Shown here: in pieces, positions 11,023-22,061 of the stretch | How positions within the stretch are numbered: the first letter of the stretch is position 1 | Layout: each line of letters starts with the position of its first letter | Assembly (NCBI GenBank): GCA_014871385.1 | Contig: CM026431.1 | Span: 14,107,094 to 14,171,093 of the forward strand | Reading direction: 5' to 3' | DNA from: Ceratodon purpureus | Taxonomy: Eukaryota > Streptophyta > Bryopsida > Pseudoditrichales > Ditrichaceae | Length of the DNA: 64,000 nucleotides | The notes under the pieces: generated by a model | Seen by the model: only the letters and a program-made list of their open reading frames with translations | Told to the model about the DNA's origin: nothing | Databases searched by the model: none | Translations under genes and position numbers: made by a program

Positions 11023-12610
11023 TCGGGAGGAAAATCATAGATGAGGGGAGGGTCAAAAGAGAGTGCCGTCAACGGCACTCCTTTTATGACCTCTCAAGAT
11101 TTGTCCAAAGTGCTCGAACTTCATACCTTGGACGGCCTTGACAGTTGATTACCAACAGCAAAAAAACCATTCTGCAGGGCGCAAAAACTGAACAGGAAGC
11201 GGTTTTGGGAGGAAAATCATGTATGAGGGGAGGGTCAAAAGGGAGTGCCGTCAACGGCACTCCTTTTATGACCTCTGAAGATTTGTCCAAAGTGCTCGAA
11301 CTTCATACCTTGGACGGCCTTGACAATTGATTACCAACAGCAGAAAAACCATTCTGCAGGGCGCAAAAACTGAACAGGGAGCGGTTTTGGGAGGAAAATC
11401 ATGTATGAGGGGAGGGTCAAAAGGGAGTGCCGTCAACGGCACTCCTTTTATGACCTCTGAAGATTTGTCCAAAGTGCTCGAACTTCATACCTTGGACGGC
11501 CTTGACAGTTGATTACCAACAGCAAAAAAACCATTCTGCAGGGCGCAAAAACTGAACAGGAAGCGGTTTTGGGAGGAAAATCATGTATAAGGGGAGGGTC
11601 AAAAGGGAGTGCCGTCAACGGCACTCCTTTTATGACCTCTGAAGATTAGTCCAAAGTGCTCGAACTTCATACCTTGGACGGCCTTGACAATTGATTACCA
11701 ACAGCAAAAAAACCATTCTGTAGGGCGCAAAAACTAAACAGGGAGCGGTTTTGGGAGGAAAATCATGTATGAGGGGAGGGTCAAAAGGGAGTGCCGTCAA
11801 CGGCACTCCTTTTATGACCTCTCAAGATTTGTCCAAAGTGCTCGAACTTCATACCTTGGACGGCCTTGACAGTTGATTACCAACAGCAAAAAAACCATTC
11901 TGCAGGGCGCAAAAACTGAACAGGAAGCGGTTTTGGGAGGAAAATCATGTATGAGGGGAGGGTCAAAAGGGAGTGCCGTCAACGGCACTCCTTTTATGAC
12001 CTCTCAAGATTTGTCCAAAGTGCTCGAACTTCATACCTTGGACGGCCTTGACAATTGATTACCAACAGCAAAAAAACCATTCTGCAGGGCGCAAAAGCTG
12101 AACAGGGAGCTTTTTTGGGAGGAAAATCATGTATGAAGGGAGGGTCAAAAGGGAGTGCCGTCAACGGCACTCCTTTTATGACCTCTCAAGATTTGTCCAA
12201 TGTGCTCAAACTTCATACCTTGGACGGCCTTGACAGTTGATTACCAACAGCAAAAAAACCATTCTGCAGGGCGCAAAAACTGAACAGGAAGCGGTTTTGG
12301 GAGGAAAATCATGTATGAGGGGAGGGTCAAAAGGGAGTGCCGTCAACGGCACTCCTTTTATGACCTCTCAAGATTTGTCAATGTGCTCGAACTTCATACC
12401 TTGGACGGCCTTGACAGTTGATTACCAACAGCAAAAAAACCATTCTGCAGGGCGCAAAAACTGAACAGGGAGCGGTTTTGGGAGGAAAATCATGTATGAG
12501 GGGAGGGTCAAAAGAGAGTGCCGTCAACGGCACTCCTTTTATGAACTCTCAAGATGTTTACAAAGTGCTCGAACTTCTTACCTTACACGACCTTGACAAC
12601 TAAAAACCAA
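11023..12610. repeat. 182-bp tandem repeat array, about 8.7 units, with palindromic core
   Basis: Units repeat head to tail with a 182-bp period. The core GTGCCGTCAACGGCAC begins at 11063, 11245, 11427, 11609, 11791, 11973, 12155, 12337 and 12518; one unit is 181 bp because of a one-base deletion near 12379. Each unit continues with TTTTATGACCTCT, a conserved GTGCTCGAACTTCATACC block, TTGATTACCAACAGC and GGGAGGAAAATCATG. Units differ by few substitutions, so amplification is recent. The core is the palindrome of the preceding 126-bp array with a CA instead of TA centre. The 61-aa open frames in each unit are by-products of the repeat. Confidence 0.95.
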
Positions 12611-12699
12611 GAGCACTACTTTTAAGAGTAGATCTGAGGGGAAACAGTGGTGCTTAAGGACTTGGAACTGAATCAAATATAGGATAATTTGAGCTTCAA

Positions 12700-13760
12700 A
12701 AATACCCATTATGCATCTGAAAAGGATGTACCGTTAAAGGCAGTTTCCCAAAAGTGTCTCTCTGATGCACAAAATACCTAAAACTTTCTTAAAATAGCCT
12801 TTATCAATCAATTATGGACTCTCAATTATTTTTTGATGACCTTCAGAGGTAGTGCCGTTCACGGTAGTACTTTTTTACTGCAATTTGAAGGACTTGAAGT
12901 ATCTAATTGAAGGTTTTCTTGACAATTTCTTCAGTCTTGATTAAGGGCTAAAAAAGAGTGTCGTTAACGGCTATACTTTTTGAGCCTTCTTTTGGTCATT
13001 TAATCTGTTAAAATGAATCTGCTGTGGAGGTTGTGTTGTCAATGGCACGTCTCAAGAAGTATCCTCTGCTGTTTCAAGGGGGTCGAGTTCAAATACCAAT
13101 AATGCCCCTTGGGACCACTGTTGTCAACAGCAGTAATTTCAAGGGGTCAAATTCAACATCCAAAAATGGCCCTTTGGATGACGAATGTGGTTTCAAGGGG
13201 TCGAAATCAAAATCCAAAAATGCCCTTTTGGACCACTGCCATTGACGCCAGTGGTTTTAAGAGGTCAAATTCAACATCCAGATGTTCATGTTTTGACTAC
13301 TACAATTGCCAGCGAAGGTCTTATTTACAATTTAACAATGTAAGATGAAACCTCATTTCTCTCAAACACCTCTTATAGGACCAAATAGGAATTTTTTTAC
13401 TTGAATGAGTTTCCAAATAAAAAATTTAGAGGACGAATATATTAATGAAACAACAATTTGCATTGTGCTAATCCAAAATTTAAGGGCTGTCCAGAAATAT
13501 TATAAATACGAGATTCATATAAATTACACAAACAAATTTTTAAATAGATGAATTCAAATAAAGTAGAAGAATAGAAGGATTTCGATTCACATTAAAGGAG
13601 ATTCAAAATTCACATGTCTCCTTTAGTCCCCTACCGGCAACAAGATTGGTCTGAATGGGGTTGCCTGTTTTTTAGAATAGAATTGTCTTTTGTGCTCACT
13701 GTGAAGTGTCTTGAATAGAGCATTAGACCACTGTCGTTAATGGCGGTGCTATGAGCACCA
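12700..13760. repeat. Scattered degenerate palindromic cores
   Basis: Diverged copies occur near 12730 (GTACCGTTAAAGGCAG), 12852 (GTGCCGTTCACGGTAG), 12961 (GTCGTTAACGGCTA), 13104 (CACTGTTGTCAACAGCAGT), 13237 (CACTGCCATTGACGCCAGTG) and 13727 (CACTGTCGTTAATGGCGGTG). Three copies around 13070-13290 sit in a looser ~65-75 bp repetition with TTTCAAGGGGTC and CAAAAATGCC. These look like older members of the same repeat family. No gene is recognised in this stretch. Confidence 0.7.
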
Positions 13761-14059
13761 ACTAGAAGACATTCGATGTGCGGTACACGCTTGTGAAATT
13801 GGATGCGCCACCATTGTGGTTTGCTGCATCGCATCACCTGGATCATCGCTGGCCTTTGAAGCTTGCTCCATTGCTGCAACCGCTGGACCTGTGTAAAATT
13901 CCCTCCTAGCTTCTATAATCTCTTGTCATCAGTTATAGGATTGCTCTGGATCATTATGTTCTAGATGATTTTGTGCTGCTGAAATTTGCAATGCATACCA
14001 AGGTGATAAATCTCTATTGCTGATTACGGTGAAAATGGAGCGGAATGTCTTCAATGCAG

Positions 14060-14420
14060 CGTTCACCGCAACTTTTTTGGTAACGAGGTAACCAGATAAC
14101 CTTCTTAGACCACGCCATTTTTCATAATTCTATGGTTTATTATTAGTTTGAAGCACTGTAAGATATTCTCTATTGATCAGTTTCTTTTTATCTTTATTGT
14201 AGAAAGCATGATCCAAGTAATTGGAGCAGTCTTTTCTCCGACTAATAGTGATTATTTATCTGTTGTGCAGCTGAATAGCTTTGAAGTGGAGCTCCCAGTT
14301 CCAACTCTAGCCTCACAAGAAGGAGGTTCGAAGACTTGTCGTGTTGTGTTCATCCGAGCTCCTTCGATTTTAGATGTTGGTCCTTCCGTGGATGTGCTGG
14401 CGGAATATCTCTTGGCACCC
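14060..14420 (+). pseudogene. PDX2: Captured PDX2 gene fragment (pyridoxal 5'-phosphate synthase glutaminase subunit)
   Basis: PDX2 is the glutaminase subunit that supplies ammonia to PDX1 in the cytosolic vitamin-B6 pathway. Two exons separated by an intron are visible. A 28-nt exon at 14060-14087 codes VHRNFFGNE and is bounded by CAG and GTAACC. A second begins at 14271 after TTGTGCAG and codes SFEVELPVPTLASQEGG, then VFIRAPSILDVGP and VLAEY. This order matches the middle of plant PDX2 (VHRNFFGSQ, SFEADI, SQEGG, FIRAP, LDVGP, VLADY). The glutaminase nucleophile region upstream and the catalytic His-Glu region downstream are absent, and similarity stops at about 14420, so it cannot be a working enzyme. 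The retained intron shows DNA-level capture, as in Pack-MULEs. Confidence 0.88.
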
Positions 14421-14593
14421 AGGCAGTCAGTCGATGTCCTAGATCACGTGCTTCTTTTCTTCGCCAATGGAGGGGATTCATGTCTGCGGTATGATTTTCC
14501 TAAACTGTGCTGCTCCCTTCAATTTTTTTAGATAAATCTAAATGACAAAACTTCTATCATTGAATCTAACTCCTTCCATTGTCTAAACTCCAG

Positions 14594-15640
14594 AAATTTA
14601 CGGAAGAAGAACTCACAAAAATGCCCACCTGTAATCTCGTCGAAACAATTCATAACAAGTGGCTCCAAGCTTCAGGAAACCACGGCAGTGACCTCTACGT
14701 TGCCACGGTGGACGATTTTGTTCAGCGATTTCTACAGGTTGTTAACTACTACCAGTTCCTCAAAGATGACGTAGGCGGAACACCTCCATCGAAGAAGGAA
14801 CTGAAGCTTAGGATGGCGGAACGTAGGGCCCAGAGAGCTGTTACAAAAAAGAAGTGTATTGAGAGAATTGTCAGGGGCGCAAACTGCACTGCTGTACCTA
14901 CCTACACCGGGGTTTGGACTAACATACGTAGGAACACATAGTTCTTCTTCTGCCCCGATGACATTGAGAGGTGCGTGAAAGGCACAAGGCGCAAGTGGAT
15001 AGCTAGATACTCAGTGGACCAAGAAATGCCTTGGATTCTAGAGGTCTGGCCAATGAAACAAGATACAAACCCCAAACTCATAGAAATCCTCGCCCATGAA
15101 GCAGTAGGGTTTCAACTTCCGCAGAAGAAGCCGGTCTCCATAGGACGCCTCTTCTCGTCTGCCCCGCCTCCTGCAAATCTCAGTTCGGTGCCTATTCCTG
15201 CAGATGCAAACCGCTACCCAGGCAAGAGAGACGGCAAGATGGTGAAGCAAACTGCCACTCACCCTAACCCGGCGCAGCGACTCTCCATGGACTCCTCCAA
15301 GTCCCTCACAGCTCGCCTCCGTTCCGTCACTATGATACCTCACCCGGGCCATGGTTGCATCATCGGGTTGGATTCGGGCATTGCTCCTAACATCACACAG
15401 TACAAGATCACCATCAACTCCTACCCTGGCTGCACTTGCCCTGCATTCAAGAAGACGATGACTAAGTTCCGAGGTAGGATTCAGTTTACGTACTATAAGC
15501 ACATCTATCACATCTTCTTGAAGGTCTGCAGCCGTGATCCCGAGACGGACCTTTTCATCCATGCGCCTACCTTTAGTTTCAACAAAATCAAGCTAGTCCT
15601 AGAGAGTGGAATCTTGACTCACCCCTTGGCCAAAAAATAG
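14594..15640 (+). pseudogene. Transposase-type protein with degenerate SWIM-like zinc finger, one in-frame stop
   Basis: A single frame follows a TCCAG acceptor at 14593 and stays open for about 349 codons except for a TAG at 14939-14941. The first part has a helical region (LVETIHNKWLQASG, then DLYVATVDDFVQRFL) of the kind found after the catalytic core in transposase-like plant proteins. Near the end, YPGCTCPAF followed by YYKHIYHIF matches the SWIM pattern CxC...CxH, except that the third ligand Cys is Tyr (YKH). SWIM fingers are typical of MULE transposase C termini. I see no DDE catalytic region upstream, where the PDX2 fragment lies instead. The stop and the lost ligand indicate a dead copy. 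Confidence 0.6.
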
Positions 15641-16447
15641 GCGGCAGGATACTTTGGACGACAGGCATTCACATAGTGGACGGTGGTTAATGGGGATGCT
15701 TAGTCATTGGTGATTGAATTTTTCCTTGTACTGAGTCAGCAATACAATTTTCGTATTACCTATTTCAATATAAAGGTTTTGTCATTCACATTTACTTCAT
15801 CAAGTAAGAATAGTATTAACTTTGGACAAAGGCCCTTTGTACATTGTCTCTCCTAAAAGTTGGACTGTACTAGTGCCATCAATACAAATTAATAGCCATT
15901 TTATTCTTTAAAGGTAAAAACTAAAATGGAAAAAAAAAAATACATAGAAAATGAATAAAGAATAATTAAGAAGAAAATGAACAAACTAATCAGAAGATAT
16001 ATTGGCAATACAAATTAGAGGATAGCATGGAGGAATAGAATGGAAAGACAGAGTAGGAATTGAGAAGATGGTTAGAATGGAAGAAGATAGAAAGGGAAAC
16101 AAATTCAAATAAATAAAACAATAAGTAATATGATGAATGCCATGTACATGATTGGAAGAGATGTAATAATATGAAGAAAATGACATAAAATTTTGAAATT
16201 TAATTTAAGAACATTACAAAATATAAGATTAGTACAGAAACGAAGAGGGAAGGTAGTACATTTTTATTATAAAAACTGTAGTTCAGTCCACGGTTATAGG
16301 GTAAGAAAAAATTACTAATTCTATAAATATTCTCAGAATATTCTCAGAATGTTCGAAGATTCTAAATTTATATTCGAATTTTAGTCAAAAAGTTACTTTT
16401 TTAAAGATTTTGGACCCAATTTTCGGCTCGCCGCTCTCCAAATCTCC
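15641..16447. other. AT-rich right subterminal region of the MULE
   Basis: No gene is recognised. A purine-rich stretch (15900-16150) gives a spurious minus-strand frame. A TTCTCAGAATATTCTCAGAAT direct repeat lies near 16330, and CCACGGTTATAGGGTAAG near 16288 is the inverted partner of the left subterminal block. Confidence 0.6.
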
Positions 16448-16496
16448 GCTCGCCGCTCACCGCTCGCCGCTCGTAGCACGCATACAAGTCTCCCTC
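16448..16496 (-). repeat. Right terminal inverted repeat of the MULE
   Basis: Read on the minus strand it starts GAGGGA and contains ATGCGTGCT, then CGAGCGGCGAGCGG, matching 5548-5596. The sequence inward (16425-16447) holds two more GCTCGCCGCTC-type blocks. Confidence 0.9.
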
Positions 16497-16497
16497 G

Positions 16498-16506
16498 TGC
16501 TATTTC
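16498..16506. repeat. Right copy of target-site duplication
   Basis: TGCTATTTC is identical to 5539-5547; from here the satellite unit interrupted at 5547 continues (CAATAGCTCTTC). Confidence 0.9.
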
Positions 16507-17464
16507 AATAGCTCTTCAAAATGGGTATTGCAAAGAATAGGAATCTAAGGGCTTTGAAAACCAGAGATTTAATTGTTGTGCTCAAAACTATTTTGTGATG
16601 GGTATCGCCTGCAGTTCCTGTGATATTTCAAAACCTTCTCGTGATGGGTATTGCAAAACTGAAATTGGGCAAATGTAAGCCCGCGCCTAAAGAATGGGAA
16701 TTCCAAGAAGTAGAAGACTTCCAACGATCCAAATTTCAAGGTCATGACTGCAACCTACATGAGAGAAGAAACAAAAAGAGTTTGAGAAGAAAAAGGAGGC
16801 TTGGACCATGGGGGCTCAAATTTCTTGGAAGAAGCTGGAGGAGAGACGGCTAGGAAAGTACCAACTCCTTCTAAGTGTCATCAAGAATGCAAGGAAGTTG
16901 GAGGAGTTCCTCGAGGTGGATACTTTGCGCAAATGCACTCTAACTTACTTCTCCAAAGTTGAGAGCTCGCACAATTCTAATGACCTTGTTGACTTTGTGA
17001 GAAGAAATCCCCAAAATAACAAGAAAGCCACCAAAGCATTCCAATAGAGTTTTTTTAGTATGACACGTGGGCCGTGGCAAAGGATTGAGTAGGTTAAAAA
17101 GGGTTTGGTGGCATCGTGCCAAAACTGTGAAGAACATGTAGGTGTAGACCTCTTCTCTTTCTTTAATTTTTTAACATTGTCTGCTTTTATGGTAAGAGCT
17201 TTACATATTCATCACTTCATGCACCAATTCGTTTTTTATATACGGTATCACTACGGGGGAGGAGAGGTGGATTGCAAGCCTTATTTGTATTTGAAGGCCA
17301 AGTTCTATGACACATGGAATGTGCCAAGAATGGATCGTGTGGAGGTTGCATGCGATGCATGTCGTGCAAAGCATGGCTTAAGCCGTGGTATCATGGTAAA
17401 TAAAGAAGAAGGAAGTGAAGAAAACGAAGGTGAAGAAGAAGTCTTTGAAGAATTAATGGAAAAA

Positions 17465-17507
<43 letters not shown>

Positions 17508-19739
17508 AAATAAAGATGAAGATGATGAAGAAGGACATGGAGGAGGTAGGCAAAGAAAGATAAGATTATACGCATTCGTCAAAGTTTTCGGTCCAAAATT
17601 GGATCCCACAATGGATGCGAATTTTTTATGCTCCTAGGCTCATGTGCTATTTCAATAGCTCTTCAAAATGGGTATTGCAAAGAATAGGAATCTAAGGGCT
17701 TTGAAAACCAGAGATTTAATTGTTGTGCTCAAAACTATTTTGTGATGGGTATCGCCTGCAGTTCCTGTGATATTTCAAAACCTTCTCGTGATGGGTATTG
17801 CAAAACTGAAATTGGGCAAATGTAAGCCCGCGCCTAAAGAATGGGAATTCCATAAAGTAGAAGACTTCCAACGATCCAAATTTCAAGGTCATGACTGCAA
17901 CCTACATGAGAGAAGAAACAAAAAGAGTTTGAGAAGAAAAAGGAGGCTTGGACCATGGGGGCTCAAATTTCTTGGAAGAAGCTGGAGGAGAGACGGCTAG
18001 GAAAGTACCAACTCCTTCTAAGTGTCATCAAGAATGCAAGGAAGTTGGAGGAGTTCCTCGAGGTGGATACTTTGCGCAAATGCACTCTAACTTACTTCTC
18101 CAAAGTTGAGAGCTCGCACAATTCTAATGACCTTGTTGACTTTGTGAGAAGAAATCCCCAAAATAACAAGAAAGCCACCAAAGCATTCCAATAGAGTTTT
18201 TTTAGTATGACACGTGGGCCGTGGCAAAGGATTGAGTAGGTTAAAAAGGGTTTGGTGGCATCGTGCCAAAACTGTGAAGAACATGTAGGTGTAGACCTCT
18301 TCTCTTTCTTTAATTTTTTAACATTGTCTGCTTTTATGGTAAGAGCTTTACATATTCATCACTTCATGCACCAATTCGTTTTTTATATACGGTATCACTA
18401 CGGGGGAGGAGAGGTGGATTGCAAGCCTTATTTGTATTTGAAGGCCAAGTTCTATGACACATGGAATGTGCCAAGAATGGATCGTGTGGAGGTTGCATGC
18501 GATGCATGTCGTGCAAAGCATGGCTTAAGCCGTGGTATCATGGTAAATAAAGAAGAAGGAAGTGAAGAAAACGAAGGTGAAGAAGAAGTCTTTGAAGAAT
18601 TAATGGAAAAACAAAAAAAAAAAAAAAAAAAAAAACAAATAAAGATGAAGATGATGAAGAAGGACATGGAGGAGGAGGCAAAGAAAGATAAGATTATACG
18701 CATTCGTCAAAGTTTTCGGTCCAAAATTGGATCCCACAATGGATGCGAATTTTTTATGCTCCTAGGCTCATGTGCTATTTCAATAGCTCTTCAAAATGGG
18801 TATTGCAAAGAATAGGAATCTAAGGGCTTTGAAAACCAGAGATTTAATTGTTGTGCTCAAAACTATTTTGTGATGGGTATCGCCTGCAGTTCCTGTGATA
18901 TTTCAAAACCTTCTCGTGATGGGTATTGCAAAACTGAAATTGGGCAAATGTAAGCCCGCGCCTAAAGAATGGGAATTCCAAGAAGTAGAAGACTTCCAAC
19001 GATCCAAATTTCAAGGTCATGACTGCAACCTACATGAGAGAAGAAACAAAAAGAGTTTGAGAAGAAAAAGGAGGCTTGGACCATGGGGGCTCAAATTTCT
19101 TGGAAGAAGCTGGAGGAGAGACGGCTAGGAAAGAACCAACTCCTTCTAAGTGTCATCAAGAATGCAAGGAAGTTGGAGGAGTTCCTCGAGGTGGATACTT
19201 TGCGCAAATGCACTCTAACTTACTTCTCCAAAGTTGAGAGCTCGCACAATTCTAATGACCTTGTTGACTTTGTGAGAAGAAATCCCCAAAATAACAAGAA
19301 AGCCACCAAAGCATTCCAATAGAGTTTTTTTAGTATGACACGTGGGCCGTGGCAAAGGATTGAGTAGGTTAAAAAGGGTTTGGTGGCATCGTGCCAAAAC
19401 TGTGAAGAACCTGTAGGTGTAGACCTCTTCTCTTTCTTTAATTTTTTAACATTGTCTGCTTTTATGGTAAGAGCTTTACATATTCATCACTTCATGCACC
19501 AATTCGTTTTTTATATACGGTATCACTACGGGGGAGGAGAGGTGGATTGCAAGCCTTATTTGTATTTGAAGGCCAAGTTCTATGACACATGGAATGTGCC
19601 AAGAATGGATCGTGTGGAGGTTGCATGCGATGCATGTCGTGCAAAGCATGGCTTAAGCCGTGGTATCATGGTAAATAAAGAAGAAGGAAGTGAAGAAAAC
19701 GAAGGTGAAGAAGATGTCTTTGAAGAATTAATGGAAAAA

Positions 19740-19784
<45 letters not shown>

Positions 19785-22019
19785 AAATAAAGATGAAGAT
19801 GATGAAGAAGGACATGGAGGAGGTAGGCAAAGAAAGATAAGATTATACGCATTCGTCAAAGTTTTCGGTCCAAAATTGGATCCCACAATGGATGCGAATT
19901 TTTTATGCTCCTAGGCTCATGTGCTATTTCAATAGCTCTTCAAAATGGGTATTGCAAAGAATAGGAATCTAAGGGCTTTGAAAACCAGAGATTTAATTGT
20001 TGTGCTCAAAACTATTTTGTGATGGGTATCGCCTGCAGTTCCTGTGATATTTCAAAACCTTCTCGTGATGGGTATTGCAAAACTGAAATTGGGCAAATGT
20101 AAGCCCGCGCCTAAAGAATGGGAATTCCAAGAAGTAGAAGACTTCCAACGATCCAAATTTCAAGGTCATGACTGCAACCTACATGAGAGAAGAAACAAAA
20201 AGAGTTTGAGAAGAAAAAGGAGGCTTGGACCATGGGGGCTCAAATTTCTTGGAAGAAGCTGGAGGAGAGACGGCTAGGAAAGTACCAACTCCTTCTAAGT
20301 GTCATCAAGAATGCAAGGAAGTTGGAGGAGTTCCTCGAGGTGGATACTTTGCGCAAATGCACTCTAACTTACTTCTCCAAAGTTGAGAGCTCGCACAATT
20401 CTAATGACCTTGTTGACTTTGTGAGAAGAAATCCCCAAAATAACAAGAAAGCCACCAAAGCATTCCAATAGAGTTTTTTTAGTATGACACGTGGGCCGTG
20501 GCAAAGGATTGAGTAGGTTAAAAAGGGTTTGGTGGCATCGTGCCAAAACTGTGAAGAACATGTAGGTGTAGACCTCTTCTCTTTCTTTAATTTTTTAACA
20601 TTGTCTGCTTTTATGGTAAGAGCTTTACATATTCATCACTTCATGCACCAATTCGTTTTTTATATACGGTATCACTACGGGGGAGGAGAGGTGGATTGCA
20701 AGCCTTATTTGTATTTGAAGGCCAAGTTCTATGACACATGGAATGTGCCAAGAATGGATCGTGTGGAGGTTGCATGCGATGCATGTCGTGCAAAGCATGG
20801 CTTAAGCCGTGGTATCATGGTAAATAAAGAAGAAGGAAGTGAAGAAAACGAAGGTCAAGAAGATGTCTTTGAAGAATTAATGGAAAAACAAAAAAAAAAA
20901 AAAAAAAAAAAAAAACAAATAAAGATGAAGATGATGAAGAAGGACATGGAGGAGGAGGCAAAGAAAGATAAGATTATACGCATTCGTCAAAGTTTTCGGT
21001 CCAAAATTGGATCCCACAATGGATGCGAATTTTTTATGCTCCTAGGCTCATGTGCTATTTCAATAGCTCTTCAAAATGGGTATTGCAAAGAATAGGAATC
21101 TAAGGGCTTTGAAAACCAGAGATTTAATTGTTGTGCTCAAAACTATTTTGTGATGGGTATCGCCTGCAGTTCCTGTGATATTTCAAAACCTTCTCGTGAT
21201 GGGTATTGCAAAACTGAAATTGGGCAAATGTAAGCCCGCGCCTAAAGAATGGGAATTCCAAGAAGTAGAAGACTTCCAACGATCCAAATTTCAAGGTCAT
21301 GACTGCAACCTACATGAGAGAAGAAACAAAAAGAGTTTGAGAAGAAAAAGGAGGCTTGGACCATGGGGGCTCAAATTTCTTGGAAGAAGCTGGAGGAGAG
21401 ACGGCTAGGAAAGAACCAACTCCTTCTAAGTGTCATCAAGAATGCAAGGAAGTTGGAGGAGTTCCTCGAGGTGGATACTTTGCGCAAATGCACTCTAACT
21501 TACTTCTCCAAAGTTGAGAGCTCGCACAATTCTAATGACCTTGTTGACTTTGTGAGAAGAAATCCCCAAAATAACAAGAAAGCCACCAAAGCATTCCAAT
21601 AGAGTTTTTTTAGTATGACACGTGGGCCGTGGCAAAGGATTGAGTAGGTTAAAAAGGGTTTGGTGGCATCGTGCCAAAACTGTGAAGAACATGTAGGTGT
21701 AGACCTCTTCTCTTTCTTTAATTTTTTAACATTGTCTGCTTTTATGGTAAGAGCTTTACATATTCATCACTTCATGCACCAATTCGTTTTTTATATACGG
21801 TATCACTACGGGGGAGGAGAGGTGGATTGCAAGCCTTATTTGTATTTGAAGGCCAAGTTCTATGACACATGGAATGTGCCAAGAATGGATCGTGTGGAGG
21901 TTGCATGCGATGCATGTCGTGCAAAGCATGGCTTAAGCCGTGGTATCATGGTAAATAAAGAAGAAGGAAGTGAAGAAAACGAAGGTGAAGAAGATGTCTT
22001 TGAAGAATTAATGGAAAAA

Positions 22020-22061
<42 letters not shown>

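Larger units (their letters stand above)
5548..16496. mobile_element. Mutator-like element (MULE), ~10.95 kb, inserted in the satellite array
   Basis: The insertion interrupts one satellite unit exactly. The left flank stops and the right flank resumes at the same base, with an 8-10 bp duplication. The ends are inverted repeats: 5548-5596 against the reverse complement of 16448-16496, about 41 of 49 positions equal, both rich in CGAGCGG blocks. A second shared block (CCTATAACCG) at about 5650-5662 and 16287-16302 suggests longer, partly decayed termini. Terminal inverted repeats, a 9-bp-class duplication, an internal SWIM-like reading frame and a captured host-gene fragment are all known MULE traits. 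No complete transposase with a catalytic DDE region is visible, so the copy is probably non-autonomous now. Confidence 0.88.

Noticed and set aside
9585-11040. Overlapping open frames on both strands coding SAVNGTAF / AVPLTALL peptides
   Set aside because: They follow directly from the GTGCCGTTAACGGCAC palindromes, occur in several frames and both strands, and lack any independent coding signal.
11084-12603. 61-75 aa frames in each 182-bp unit
   Set aside because: A 182-bp period is not a multiple of three, and the frames stop in every unit. They are repeat by-products.
11023-12610. CRISPR-like look of evenly spaced palindromic repeats
   Set aside because: The whole 182 bp repeats, so there are no unique spacers, and the context is a plant transposon.
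14271-15640. PDX2 fragment and SWIM-like frame as one spliced fusion gene
   Set aside because: Joining the GT at 14489 to the AG at 14593 puts the downstream part out of frame, and a TAG follows at 14939.
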